A DNA stretch of 64,000 nucleotides. Source: Stenocarpella maydis. Taxonomy: Eukaryota > Ascomycota > Sordariomycetes > Diaporthales > Diaporthaceae. Below the pieces are notes generated by a model, which was not told the origin of the DNA, made no database searches, and saw nothing but the letters and a program-made list of their open reading frames with translations. Each line of letters starts with the position of its first letter. Position 1 is the first letter of the stretch. A program made the translations under genes and the position numbers. Of the stretch, positions 21,466 to 31,740 are shown one piece after another. Where the stretch lies: contig NQMI01000121.1 in assembly GCA_002270565.1 (NCBI GenBank), forward strand, positions 53,152-117,151. The letters are read 5' to 3'.

Positions 21466-22639
21466 GTCTTTTGTGGATATGTAATGAGCGAAAATTATCG
21501 TATCACTAGGTACAGAATCTAAGAGATGGATATCTATCCCACCAGGGGGTTAATCCAAAATATCTCGTGCAAGAGACAGAGTGTATACTGGACCGGGTTC
21601 CGAATGACAGCCCGGCGGTCAAGAGGCGGCGCCTTATACGCCATATATGGGCGAGCATTGCCTCACTCGAGCCCCAGAGGAGCAGTGAGCCATCAGTATG
21701 CCTTATCATCCCCATTATTACCCGTTCGGGGATGCGCGAGGGTCGAAGGGGCTCGACCCTTCAATTGTATCACCTGTTGACGAGAAGTAGCGTGGTCCGA
21801 TGTCGAAGTTTGGAGGCGCGGTGACCAAGTGTTTCGACCCCACAGGCTTGAGCTTATCAAAAACTGCCTTCTCCTGCACCTAAACTGTAATTGCAGAGTC
21901 GGAATACTTCAGATGATACAAGGCAGGGTTGCTCGGTCGGCGCGTATCACGAGGATGAGATAGGGATACGGCAGTGGGTGTCAAGACCAAGAAAGCCACG
22001 GCCAAAAGCTTCTCCTACAGCTAGCTACATCTGTGTTCAACCCTATCCAAGACAACCGTTCAGATTCAGATGGACACCGCCATCCTGCAACATGTCCATC
22101 TGAAGCCCACCATGTGCGAGAACTCGAGCCTTGCGAGCGGTTGACCATTTCACGTATCATCCCGAATCGAAACACTCTGCGACCAATGCGACGCTGCACG
22201 GCGCCAATCTGATTGGATGGCATTTCGACCTCCAATCCAGCATCTCCAACGGCATCTGGTGCCCGTGCAGCTGTTTCCAGCATCGCCCTTCTGCATGTCT
22301 CCGACTGATCGCTGAGCCTTGCGCGGATCCACGTGCCCAGCAAACAAGTATGCGATCTCCTGTCGTTTCAGCGGCTGAGCGACAGGACATCTGCTGTCAG
22401 TGCTGGAGCCCCTTCTTGGCCTCGGCATGAAATTTCTCATTTCCTGCAGAGTCGCAGTCTCATCAAGGGAGCCTCCCCGGAGTCCGGGTGCTCCCCGGCC
22501 ACTGCACTGCGGCTTCCATGTGCAATGGAACCGAACTCAAGTCGGCAGCTAACACACTCGATGCCCTCAGTTCTGGCTGGAGTAAACCGTAGGGTAGTTG
22601 AACCCTCCTCGAGAAATGACGTTGTGCCCAGGGTGCCTC
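21466..22639. other. AA9 promoter and IMP3 3' flank
   Basis: About 1.2 kb without a supported ORF. It contains the AA9 upstream region. I found no convincing paired XlnR or CreA sites by eye. Confidence 0.5.
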
Positions 22640-23391
22640 TCATAGCAGCTCGAAGTCGTCGAGCTTGTCTCTGTACTGCATGATGTTGCGCTTGATCTTG
22701 CTGCCCACAGACCACGTCACGAAGTCCTCAAGCTGCCGGGTGACCAAAAATGCCGGGTCGGCTACAACACGTTCATGTCAGCTACGTCGTGAAATCATGG
22801 TGTTATGCGGTGGTCCTGGGCCCGCGACTTACTGACTGTCTCCGTTCCGACACGGACATGTCCTTGCTCGATCATCTTAGTGGCTGCTTGAATGGTCTCA
22901 GCCATCCTGAGGCGGGTCACTGTCGGAAATGTCAGCATGAGGCTCGCACTGCGTCGGGCCAGCCCAAGGATGGGACTTGATACTTACTGACGACAGGAAG
23001 ACGCCTCCGCGCAAAGGCAGATACTGTCACGCCGTGCTCTATGGAGCTCAGCTTAGAGGTGGAGGATAAGATGCCCATGTCGTAGACCTTCTCCAACAGG
23101 AGCTTCTCATGCTTCCTTCGGACCTCATTCTCTGGGGGCATGAGCGAGAGCCGGTGGGCCAGCTTTCGGAGTGACTGGTTGGCTCTTGTCAGAAATCTGA
23201 TGCTGGATAGTATGCTATATCCCGGGGGCACTCACGCCGCATAATCTGTTGTACTTGTTGTAGTCCTCAGGCTTCTGGATCATATAACGCCGGATAACAT
23301 TGTGGTCGCGATGGCCGTTATCCTGCTTGTAGGTGATGAAGTCTGTCTTCCTGAGCAGTTTCTGCTCGTGATACTTGAGTTTCCGGACCAT
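22640..23391 (-). CDS. IMP3: U3 snoRNP protein IMP3
   Basis: Small-subunit processome factor that helps pair U3 snoRNA with pre-rRNA. Exons 23236-23391, 22988-23174, 22833-22919 and 22640-22761 give 183 residues, the usual length. It starts [18 protein letters not shown] and continues [21 protein letters not shown] and [13 protein letters not shown]. The S4 RNA-binding domain spans about 105-165 ([42 protein letters not shown]). The end DKLDDFELL matches the family. Every intron (57-68 nt) is required to keep the S4 domain whole. An in-frame ATG 28 codons upstream is ignored because family members begin at MVRKLK. Confidence 0.95.
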
Positions 23392-23656
23392 GATGGCAGC
23401 GTCTGAAGCAGTGCCCTGTGGCGACGTGAAACGTGGTTCAGTGAGAAAGAAGCTGTCGATGTTTCCTGCTGCCAATTTCTGGTGGGTCAGCTTTTTTTCC
23501 AGCGGGTCGGCACCGACGCGGCCCCACTAGCTGCGCCCCGGCCTGCCGAAGAAAATCCACTAGAACTTGCTCGTATACCGAGCCCAGAGCCAGCGCCTCC
23601 AACGTCGCAAATCAACCTGCCTCAATTCCAGCGAGGGCCAGGAACAGACAGCCAGG
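23392..23656. promoter_or_regulatory. Short bidirectional promoter, IMP3 / bS18m
   Basis: Only about 265 bp separate the two divergent start codons, so the promoters must overlap or be shared. Both products serve ribosome biogenesis or structure, one nucleolar, one mitochondrial. No specific site is claimed. Confidence 0.5.
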
Positions 23657-24597
23657 ATGCCACCAAGGCTCTCATTACAACCGCTTTCGCGGCAGTTGAA
23701 GTCCTGCAACCTCCAACAGAGGGCCCCGCTATCCTCGACGCCCCGGAATGGAGCGCGTACGTTGCAGAAGTGTCCCCTCCCCCAAAGAGAGCCAGCAATT
23801 TTGAGTGCTAACATACCAAGCAGTCAAGTTCACAAACGCGACCAATTCGCTCATCGACATGGATGACGGCAAAGGCAGCACCTCCGCCGACCCCAACGGC
23901 GGCAACGCCTTCAACCGGTCCTCGTCCGACTCGCCGTACACGCTTACACCCCACGACGCACTCACCAACCTGATGAACTCGTCGCGCGCGCACGAGAGGC
24001 TGCAGATAAAGAGTGACAACACCACGCAGAAGGCAAAGGAGAACCTGAACCGGGAGAACCTGGCGCGGCAGTCGACGCGCAACTGGAAGCCGGGCGACAT
24101 CTACGCGCCGCACGACCTGTCACCGCAGGAGATGGTCAAGTGGAAGCGGCCCAAGCGGCCCAGCAAGGATATCATCGACATGCTCGGGCTGAACCCTCTG
24201 GATCACTATAGGGTACGTCGTCCTCGCATCTGAGCCTCGCGACTGGTGTGTCAGTCATGGTTGTGCCCAATTGGATGACCCTGGTCAGGCGTGTGCCGGC
24301 CTCAAGTCATGGTTCCGAGCCGTACTTTGCGAGCCACGCTGACTCAGCCTATAGAACTTTTCGATCATGGCAGAGTTCATGACACCAATGGGCCGTATCA
24401 AGCATTCGAAGGAGACAGGGTTACGACCGGTCAACCAGAGGAAGATGGCCAAGGCCATCAGGAGGTCGATCGGGATGGGCCTCCACCCCAGCACTCACAT
24501 CCACCCCATGATCCTCTTCCTCGAAAAGAAAAATGCCCCAAGATACCAGAACACAAAGATACCCGACCCCGACAACCGGAAGATCAAGCCAGCATAG
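23657..24597 (+). CDS. RSM18: Mitochondrial small-subunit ribosomal protein bS18m
   Basis: Exons 23657-23756, 23824-24212 and 24355-24597 give 243 residues. The start MPPRLSLQPLSRQLK is a basic, acid-poor presequence. The first junction gives NGALKFTNATNSLIDMDDG; the intron has a GCTAAC branch site just before its CAG acceptor. The S18 core reads KPGDIYAPHDLSPQEM, IIDMLGLNPLDHYRNFSIM (across intron 2), FMTPMGRIKHSKETGLRP and NQRKMAKAIRRSIGMGL. The longer unspliced ORF from 23482 is in another frame and is not used. Convergent with the CIA84-like gene 88 bp downstream. Confidence 0.9.
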
Positions 24598-24685
24598 CCG
24601 GTTTCGTGTGTGTACAATCAATACCATTGTGTTTATCTCATGCACATCCCCCGCAGTCCATTCCTTGGCCACGCCCTTGTGCGTG

Positions 24686-27166
24686 CTAGTAATATGCCGC
24701 GCGTAATTTCTTCATCTTTAATGGTATTCGCTCCGTGCCACGAAGTGTTTTCACCAATGCCTTGCTGTTGGCTAAGGGCATCCTAGTCGCGGGGAACTCA
24801 TGTGCAACCCACTCGCGGTATTGGCCTTGGAGCTCTGGATTTGGGAATGCGTTGAAGATCTCGGCAACTCTGCGCGATTGTTAGCGTCCAACACTTCGGC
24901 AGTGCGCCACGGTTCAATTCAGAACTTACGTATACCAGTCGGGATCCTTCTCGTAACTGGCCTTCATGCCAATCAACAACGCCTTGACCTCATCCAGATG
25001 CCCCTGACCGGCATTCATGACAATGTACGAGCAGTAGACGTATATGGGAATCTCGATATCCATCCTGTGCATCTTGTCCCATATGGCCTTGGCCTTTGCG
25101 TCGCCGTACGGCATAACCTGGCATACCCGGAAGATGATGCTCAGGCTGTGGTAGGTCGGGCCCTCTACCGACAGCTCGATCTCCCGCCAGAAATCGAACG
25201 CTTGTGAAGGCTCACCGCATGCGGCGTATGCGATCATGAGCGCATTATAGAGCTTAGTCGTGGGCTGTATCCTCGTGTCCATCTTGAACATGTTGTGGAT
25301 CATCTTCACGCTCTCCGTGTCAGGACAGGCCCCTAGCCCCTCCAGGCAGGTCACGTAGGTGGCGAGGTCGGGCCGCATGGAGTCGTTGGGGTGCGCGCGC
25401 ATGTGCCCGAAGATGTAGCATGCCATATCAGCACGTTTTCGGTCAAAAAAGCTCTCCATTAGGGTCACTCGTTCTTCGCGGCTGGTCTCTGGGAAAAATT
25501 GCCGCAACAGAGAGTAGCAGTCCCATGCCCGTGCCGTACTTACGCTGCGGTCCAGGCAGTACTTGACCATGCAGTCCAGGACAACCTGCCGGTCCTCCAT
25601 GCTGAACTGCTGGATATGGAGGCTGAGGGTGTCGATCACCTCGTGGGCCTTGTCATTCCTCAGGAACATCAAGCACAGTCCCACGACGGTGTCGGGTTCC
25701 AGCTCCACCTCCCGCCTCTCGACGTTGCTCAGTACGGACAGGACTCGGCCGTAGTCCAGGGGAGTAGCAGAACATATTTGTCTGATATACTTATTGATCG
25801 CCTTAATGGGCTCGCCAACTAAGGGGGTGTAATGGATCAGGGCGTCGAATGCTGATGCTGCGCCGACAGCATCCTCGCCAGCCGTTCGGGCTTCCAGGAG
25901 CAGAGAGTATGTCACTGCGTTCGGCCTCAACCCTAGCTCGAGAGCCAGGCTATTTATCCGCTCGGCAAATAGGGGGTTGTCATGCTCGATTGCTGCCGAG
26001 AGTAGGCCGTTGACCGTGCGGGTATCTGGCCGGACCGAATCGTCCTGCTCGTTGGTCTGGATCATGACGTCGATCATGCGCCTGATATGATTGATGTCCT
26101 TGCCTTGGTAGACAGCCCACCTCAGGATGACGTCCCACCAGGCCTTGGGTGGATTAGAATCGCACAGCTTCTGCATAGCCTTCTTCAACCAGTCTGGGTC
26201 GCTTTTTATACGAGCCGAGAATTTGATCAGGCCCATGTAGGCGTCAGGCCTCGGCCTCATCTTGTCGTGGATGGGCTTTTCGAACCACTTCCGAAGACCA
26301 CCTTCACCGTCGGCGTCAATATCGGCGTAGAAGGAAGTCATCGTCGCGTGAAAGTCGGGCGAGTAGGCATAGCCGGACTCGAGCAGCTCCTTGGCGAATT
26401 CCTCTAATTTCGCCCCTTCGCCCTCTCTCGCGAGGCCTTTGAGCACGAGATAGCGAAGAACATTTAACTTGTTCACCCCCTTGGGATCGAAGTACGGATA
26501 TAGATCTTGGAAGCCTGAAAGAGTATCCATTGCCGTTTTTGTGGCATTTTGCCGTATCAGTACCACTATGTAGCGCTCCAGGTCATCCGACTTCAGCTCG
26601 TCGAGCCTTTCTGTATCTTCGACAGGCCTGCCGGAGTATTTGACTACATTGAGCTGGTGGTAGGCTCGTGTAGCAAACAAAACGTGCTCTTCGGTACTGC
26701 CACGTTCCGGTGGCAGGGCAACAGCAAACAAGGCTTTTTGGAGGTCTTCCTTGGCCAAATTGGGACCTGTTTCCGTATCTTGCAAATGCTCGAGTACCAA
26801 TCTTGCACAGAAGGCCTGGGTCGGGTTGAGCGGCTTCTTGCGCCACAACTTGTGTTTGAAAAAGGCCCGAAACGCCTCGAGCAACTCGTCTCGGGAGGGA
26901 AGTTGGGTGTTCTCCACTGATCTGGCTCGGAATTCGACAAGTGTGCCGAAGCCTGGTTCGAAACCGCCCTCCTTGACTTCTCTCGGAGGCTTCTTAAAAA
27001 GGTTCATTTTCATGAACGTGCGGCGGGACGGGTTTCTGACGACCGCACGGTGAGAGCGTATCGATGTCGGGTAAGAGGAGCTCTGCAGCGCCTCTGCTGG
27101 CGCAGAAGACAGCCCATGGCAGGCCAGCAATCGTCGGGACACATTGCGCGTCAAGCTCGAGCGCAT
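24686..27166 (-). CDS. Mitochondrial PPR-type protein, CIA84-like complex I assembly factor
   Basis: Exons 24930-27166 and 24686-24869 give about 806 residues. The N terminus (RSSLTRNVSRRLLACHG) is a basic presequence. The body is helical-repeat in character, with repeats resembling pentatricopeptides, for example PDAYMGLIKFSARI, RTVNGLLSAAIEH, NAVTYSLLLEAR, TKLYNALMIAYAACGE and TYHSLSIIFRVCQ. The block KPPREVKEGGFEPGFGTLVEF and overall layout match my recollection of fungal CIA84, needed for the complex I membrane arm in Neurospora. The final intron (24870-24929) has a CTAAC branch site and adds a conserved-looking basic end (KMKKLRAAYY). PPR-type protein is firm; the CIA84 name is moderate. 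Confidence 0.75.
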
Positions 27167-27672
27167 CGTGGATGTGGTGTTTAATCCAGGATCAGTGACC
27201 TGCGCGGGGATTAGTCCTGTGCCGCAGCGGGGCGAGCTCTACACCAAGCCAGCAGATTACCTGAGCATGTTGCAGACGACCAACTGAGTATCTCCCGAAG
27301 ACGTGGCCGCACCTGGGAGCTGTTTGAAGGGGAGGCTCCGGGAGATATCTAGTCTATGGGCCGGCCGATGACTTCAGTCGCAAAGTTCCAAGCTTTGGAG
27401 CCGCGGCGCCAAACCTGTGGTACGGACAGGGTTACTCGCCGATGCAGGGGTGTCCTCAGAGGGCCATTGAGCCATTCACCCAAGCCCAGGATCAACACCG
27501 CGTCAACCCCATGCTTCTTGCACAAAGCCTATGACCATCCGCCATCACATCACCAGCTGAGCTCATTAGAATACTAGCGACCGACTACAAATTTCTCTAC
27601 GCCCTCACAACAGTTTCGCCGTCGCTTAACTAGGGACTCGGCTCGATACGCCTCTTGCACAAGCTGTTCATC
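27167..27672. promoter_or_regulatory. Divergent intergenic region
   Basis: About 500 bp between the starts of the PPR-type gene (-) and the coiled-coil gene (+), so it must hold both promoters. No distinct motif is called. Confidence 0.45.
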
Positions 27673-28658
27673 ATGAATGGCCTCAATGGCAGCAACATGC
27701 CGGCGCTGGTTAATGGCTACCCCACGCCGGCTGGCTATCAGGCGGAGCTGGCCTACATCTACAATATGGTCGAGGTGCTGAGCCAGCAGCTGGCTGAGAA
27801 CAAACGCGCCCTGGAGGATGTCGTGGCCAGTGTCGGCCGGGTCAGGAACCGAGCAAGGACGCAGTCGCTAGGAAACGAGGAGCTGCTTTCCTCGGCCGCC
27901 GACGACCTTGGCAGTATGATGCACTCCCCTAGGCTGTACCAAGATGCGAGAATGCTGACTTGACCCTCTTGCATCAAGCACAAGAGGCAAACATCGACAC
28001 CACAATCTCCCTGCTCACCGAGCTGTTCGAGCGAGCCAAGTTCAGCCGCGACGAGTACCGCGCCCTCTCGACACACTACGCCTCCGTGATTGCGGCGATG
28101 CTGAAGCAGCTGCACGACTACAAGCAAAAACACGTTGCCGACGTCGCCTCGTGGCACCGGTCGTACCGGGCGCAGCTGGCCGAGGAGCGGGCCGAGAACA
28201 TGAGGCTGCGCGAGCAGATCTGGGAGATGCAGGCCCACGCGGGCAAGGCCAACGAGAACCTGCGGCAGTTCCGCTCAAAGTACGACGAGGACGGGGCGAG
28301 GTGGGAGCGGCGCGTCGACATGAAGGCCATACGCCAGGAGCTGCGGTTTTGGAAGAGGATGGCCATGCCCGAGATGGCCGACGACGACCCCTACTGGAGC
28401 GACGACGACGACCTGGTGGACCACATGGAGAAGCTCAGGCTGCAGGAGATGGAGAGGAAGGCTGCGGAGGAGGCGCTGGCTGGCGTCGGCGCAATGGACC
28501 AGACAATGGAGGGACAGGGGCAGGACTCGACGCTGGGCAGCCAGCAAATGGGAGGCGTGGCCATGCAGAGAGAGGACTCGCTTGGGGTTGGAATGCCGAT
28601 CTTACCACCTCGGCCATCAAGTGCAGCAAGCACTGGGTCATCTGGTCAACAAGGCTGA
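27673..28658 (+). CDS. Conserved-looking coiled-coil protein, function unknown
   Basis: Exons 27673-27913 and 27979-28658 give about 306 residues. The intron uses GTATGA and an AAG acceptor preceded by an ATGCTGAC branch site; phase is kept and the frame would otherwise stop at 27961. An in-frame ATG 18 bases upstream is also possible. Residues 20-60 (QAELAYIYNMVEVLSQQLAE) and a long central stretch (RALSTHYASVIAAMLKQLHD, AQLAEERAENMRLREQIWEM) are predicted coiled coil. An acidic patch (MADDDPYWSDDDDLVDHME) is followed by a low-complexity tail. No catalytic motif. GC-rich codon use like its neighbours supports a real gene. I do not recognise a function. Confidence 0.7.
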
Positions 28659-29472
28659 AGGAAGTGATTTGTGCAGCAAGACCCCAAGATCAGATCACTC
28701 TCGCAAGTGGATTGTCGCTATCGATGCAGAACCTGAGCTCACCTGATACCCCGAGTCATTTCACGAAAAGTCCCATTGCTATCGTTGGATGCTTCTGAAA
28801 CTTCAACTCCTGCCATTCGCAATTTCTTCATGATGCCCCCGTTCACTGGTGATCCTCTTGTTCTGTTACGGACTGGCTATGAGGACACTCCTGGTGGAAG
28901 GTTGTGTCACTAGTGCCCCAATTCCAACGCTGGGCTGTGAGCGTTTAGGGCAGACATATTGAGCAGACTTTCCAACTAATCGTAATGTGAGACTCGAGAA
29001 CAAAACGGGACCATCTAGTACCTAGGGCTCTCTCCCATTCGAAGGGCTTCCGCTGGACAATGCTGTGTTATTCTCACTCCCTCATCCTAATTCATGTGAA
29101 TGTTACAGCCTCGGCAGCGAATTGTAGAAGAGACGACCGAGGGAGGCAGAGAGGCAAGAGGGCCATGAGGTTGGGCGCTCTGATTGTGCCGCCATTTTGT
29201 TTCGCTACACTCGCGACCAAGTCTCGATATAAAACACAGGACCAGAGCGACACCTTGTTTGCCGCAGAAACAAGATACTAAGGACAACATCCGTACAGAT
29301 GCGTATTTCGTGAAAAAGGATGCCCAAACACTGCGGACCCATCCCCATAGACTCGAATGGATGTAGTGAGTGTACTAAACCCACGTCGTAATGTACAAAG
29401 TTCATCAGTCATCAAATCTGCCGAGCTGCAGCAAAACCCTGCGTGCCGCTCAATTTCTTCAGCCCTCTACCC
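28659..29472. other. Convergent 3' flanks, no gene seen
   Basis: Lies between the coiled-coil gene and the UBR7-like gene. Small ORFs show no family resemblance. Confidence 0.5.
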
Positions 29473-31218
29473 TCAATACCCGGCTTGCTCGTGGCGGTGG
29501 TCCGACTTTGCAGACTCGCCCGCCTCCTTGATCGCGTCGTCGTCACCACGCAGCTTCGCAAAGTACTCCTTGATGTCGTCGGCGCTGATGGCCTGGCCGC
29601 TGTCCGCAAACTGCTGGAAGAAGGGCTTCAGCTTGTCCTTGAGCTGGTTGTATGCCATGACACCCTCGATGGCGCGCACGCGGTCCACGTTGCGCAAGGC
29701 GCTCTCGCCCCGCTCGTACAGGCTGCCGCTGCCGTGCGTAGAGCCGCCATTCTCGGACCCATCCTCGGAAACGGGAGGCTCGTATACTTCCTCCTCCTCG
29801 AGGAGCTGGGGATGTGGCGCGAGGTTGGGGAAGCACTTTGCGCACCTGCAGAGGCGATCTCTAAACGACTCGGTGCAGAACAATGAGAATCTTCCCTCGG
29901 ATGCTGAAGGCAAAGCGTCGTATTTGCAAGGTGCTGCCTCCGTATCGGCCTTGGTTTCTGTGTCAGCTGTGCTGCCGACTTCGGGTTCTGTTCCAGTAGC
30001 AACATTGTCGTTGGCCTCCGACGTCGCCTTAAATCTCTTTGACTCCTGCGAATCCTCCGTCTCGTCTTCCTCAGCCTTGCGCTTTCTGATAGAATCGCCA
30101 GTAGCTCCTTCTGGTTGTGGCTCTTGTTTGTTGTTATCCTCGGGCCTATGATGTACCGGCAGGAGGAATCCCGGCGTGCCTGCATATCGCCTGATCCACG
30201 GCGATGTTTCGACACATTTGAAGCAGATGAAACTCTCAAAATCTTCATCGGCGGGAAATCCCGCAGGATTAGGTGTTTCCTCCTCGTCGTCGTCTCCGGT
30301 TTCATTGGCCGCGGTCAATACTTGCGCATCGGCTGGAGTTTGACCTTCTGTCTCAGGCTTCTCCGATATTGAAGGCAGTGCACTGCCCGGTGAGTTTGCG
30401 GTCTGTTGAGGCTTCTTCCCTTCCATCTTCTCGTACCACTTAGGCCCGAGGCCCATGATGCAACCGGGGTGATACCAGTCCTCACCGCAGCCTCCCGTCT
30501 CGTGTGTGCCCAACCCCAAGCACTGGTACATGGTTCCTTTCTGTTGGAAAGGGTCATAGTCGCACTCGCAAGCGCAGAACCTGTTGCGGAAGTTTTGGTT
30601 GTATTTGTTGTTGGCAGCCGGCTCCTCGGAATGGACGCCACCTTTGGCGTTGGTCGTGGGGTTCAAGCGTAGGGTGCAAGAACTGGTCTCAGGCAGGCGT
30701 GTTGTGCCACAGTCGCAGGTGAAATTGCGCTTGGCAAAAATCTCGACGAGCTGGTGTTCGCCGTGGCATTGCACCGAACACGCGTAGCAGATTCCTGCCG
30801 CATTGTATGGATCGGTTGGGTTGGCGGGAAGGGGGTTGCAAGTGAGACAGGAGTACACGTTCTGGCGGAGCGCCCCAAGGTCCTTGGTGCAGTTCGAGAT
30901 GCTCTGATGTCTGGTTAGAGACTGGTCGTGTCGATGAGAATGCGGTGGGTCGCGCCAATGGCAGTACTCACATAAGGTAGGGCTTCGCGCGCGTCTGCTT
31001 CGAGCTGCTCCTGCTCGCGGAGGATGCTTAATTTTGTCAGGAGTTGCGAGGGGCGCAATGATTATTGTGCTTATGAATGGAAATGCTCACTCGGCTGCGG
31101 TCTGTGAACTGTCGCTCCTCTGGGAGGTACTGTCCCGTCGACTTAGAGTGGCCGGCGCGGCTTGCTCAGTGTCGCTTGCGCCGGCATTGTCAACGGCTGG
31201 CGCGGAAGGAGAATCCAT
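29473..31218 (-). CDS. UBR-box / PHD-like protein, UBR7 (S. pombe mlo2) family
   Basis: Exons 31091-31218, 30972-31026 and 29473-30903 give about 537 residues. The UBR-type zinc finger (about 75-150) reads YSCLTCNP, GICYACSVQCHGEHQLVEIF and FTCDCGTTR. A PHD-like region follows with FCACECDYDP, GCGEDWYHPGCIMGLG and ESFICFKCV. The C-terminal part has an acidic, nuclear-type linker (SIRKRKAEEDETEDSQESKR) and a block with LCRCAKCFPNLAPHPQLL, as in UBR7 orthologues. Human UBR7 is reported to bind histones and act as an E3 ligase; S. pombe mlo2 has been linked to chromosome segregation. Activity here is inferred. Intron 1 uses an AAG acceptor. Divergent from MCM2. Confidence 0.85.
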
Positions 31219-31740
31219 GTGGTGGTGGTTGGTGTCGATGAAGACTCGACTGCAGGCCTTAGAGGAATGGGATGGAAAGCGTGAAATGTAATATTACAAA
31301 AGCTTCGTTGAGGAGTCAGAGAATTTGGGGTGGGTGACGTTGCGTTCTGGTGCTGCTTTCTCGGGTCGCGCAACGCGCGTCGGTGCTTGCCCGGGTATGA
31401 TGCTGGTGCTGACGCTTAGTGGGCTAGGGCGTACCTTGCCTGCCGCCCGTTTCTCAATCGCGAGGTCCCAGCTTCTCAAACCAACTGCCCCATTTCTCGC
31501 GGCTTAGCTCGACACTCTGATTGAAAATGAAGAAGACGCGCTAAAATCAATTAAACGCGTCGACGCGTGGGCGCGTAAAGTGGTCCTCTTTTGCACGCTT
31601 TCTTGTAACTTTGAAGTCTGCCTGATACTACAACCCCACTTCGACTCCCCAAATCACGCCCAAAGCCTCTCTCTTCTGCAACACACTGTTCTTGACACCG
31701 AGAGCCCAACACACAGAAGAGAAGAGCACGCACATGCAAA
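31219..31740. promoter_or_regulatory. Divergent promoter region, UBR7-like / MCM2
   Basis: About 520 bp between the two start codons. It contains the paired ACGCGT sites described separately. No ORF is supported. Confidence 0.55.
31535..31568 (+). promoter_or_regulatory. MluI cell-cycle box (MCB) cluster upstream of MCM2
   Basis: Two perfect ACGCGT hexamers at 31555-31560 and 31563-31568, two bases apart, with a GACGCG half-site at 31535. They lie about 175 bp before the MCM2 ATG. ACGCGT is the binding site of MBF (Swi6/Mbp1 type), which drives G1/S genes including MCM genes in yeasts. The paired layout in the expected place makes this a good candidate; it could also act on the divergent UBR7-like gene. 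Confidence 0.75.

Noticed and set aside
23482..23811. Longer ORF overlapping the bS18m start
   Set aside because: It is in another frame from both bS18m exons; the basic presequence and branch site support the ATG at 23657.
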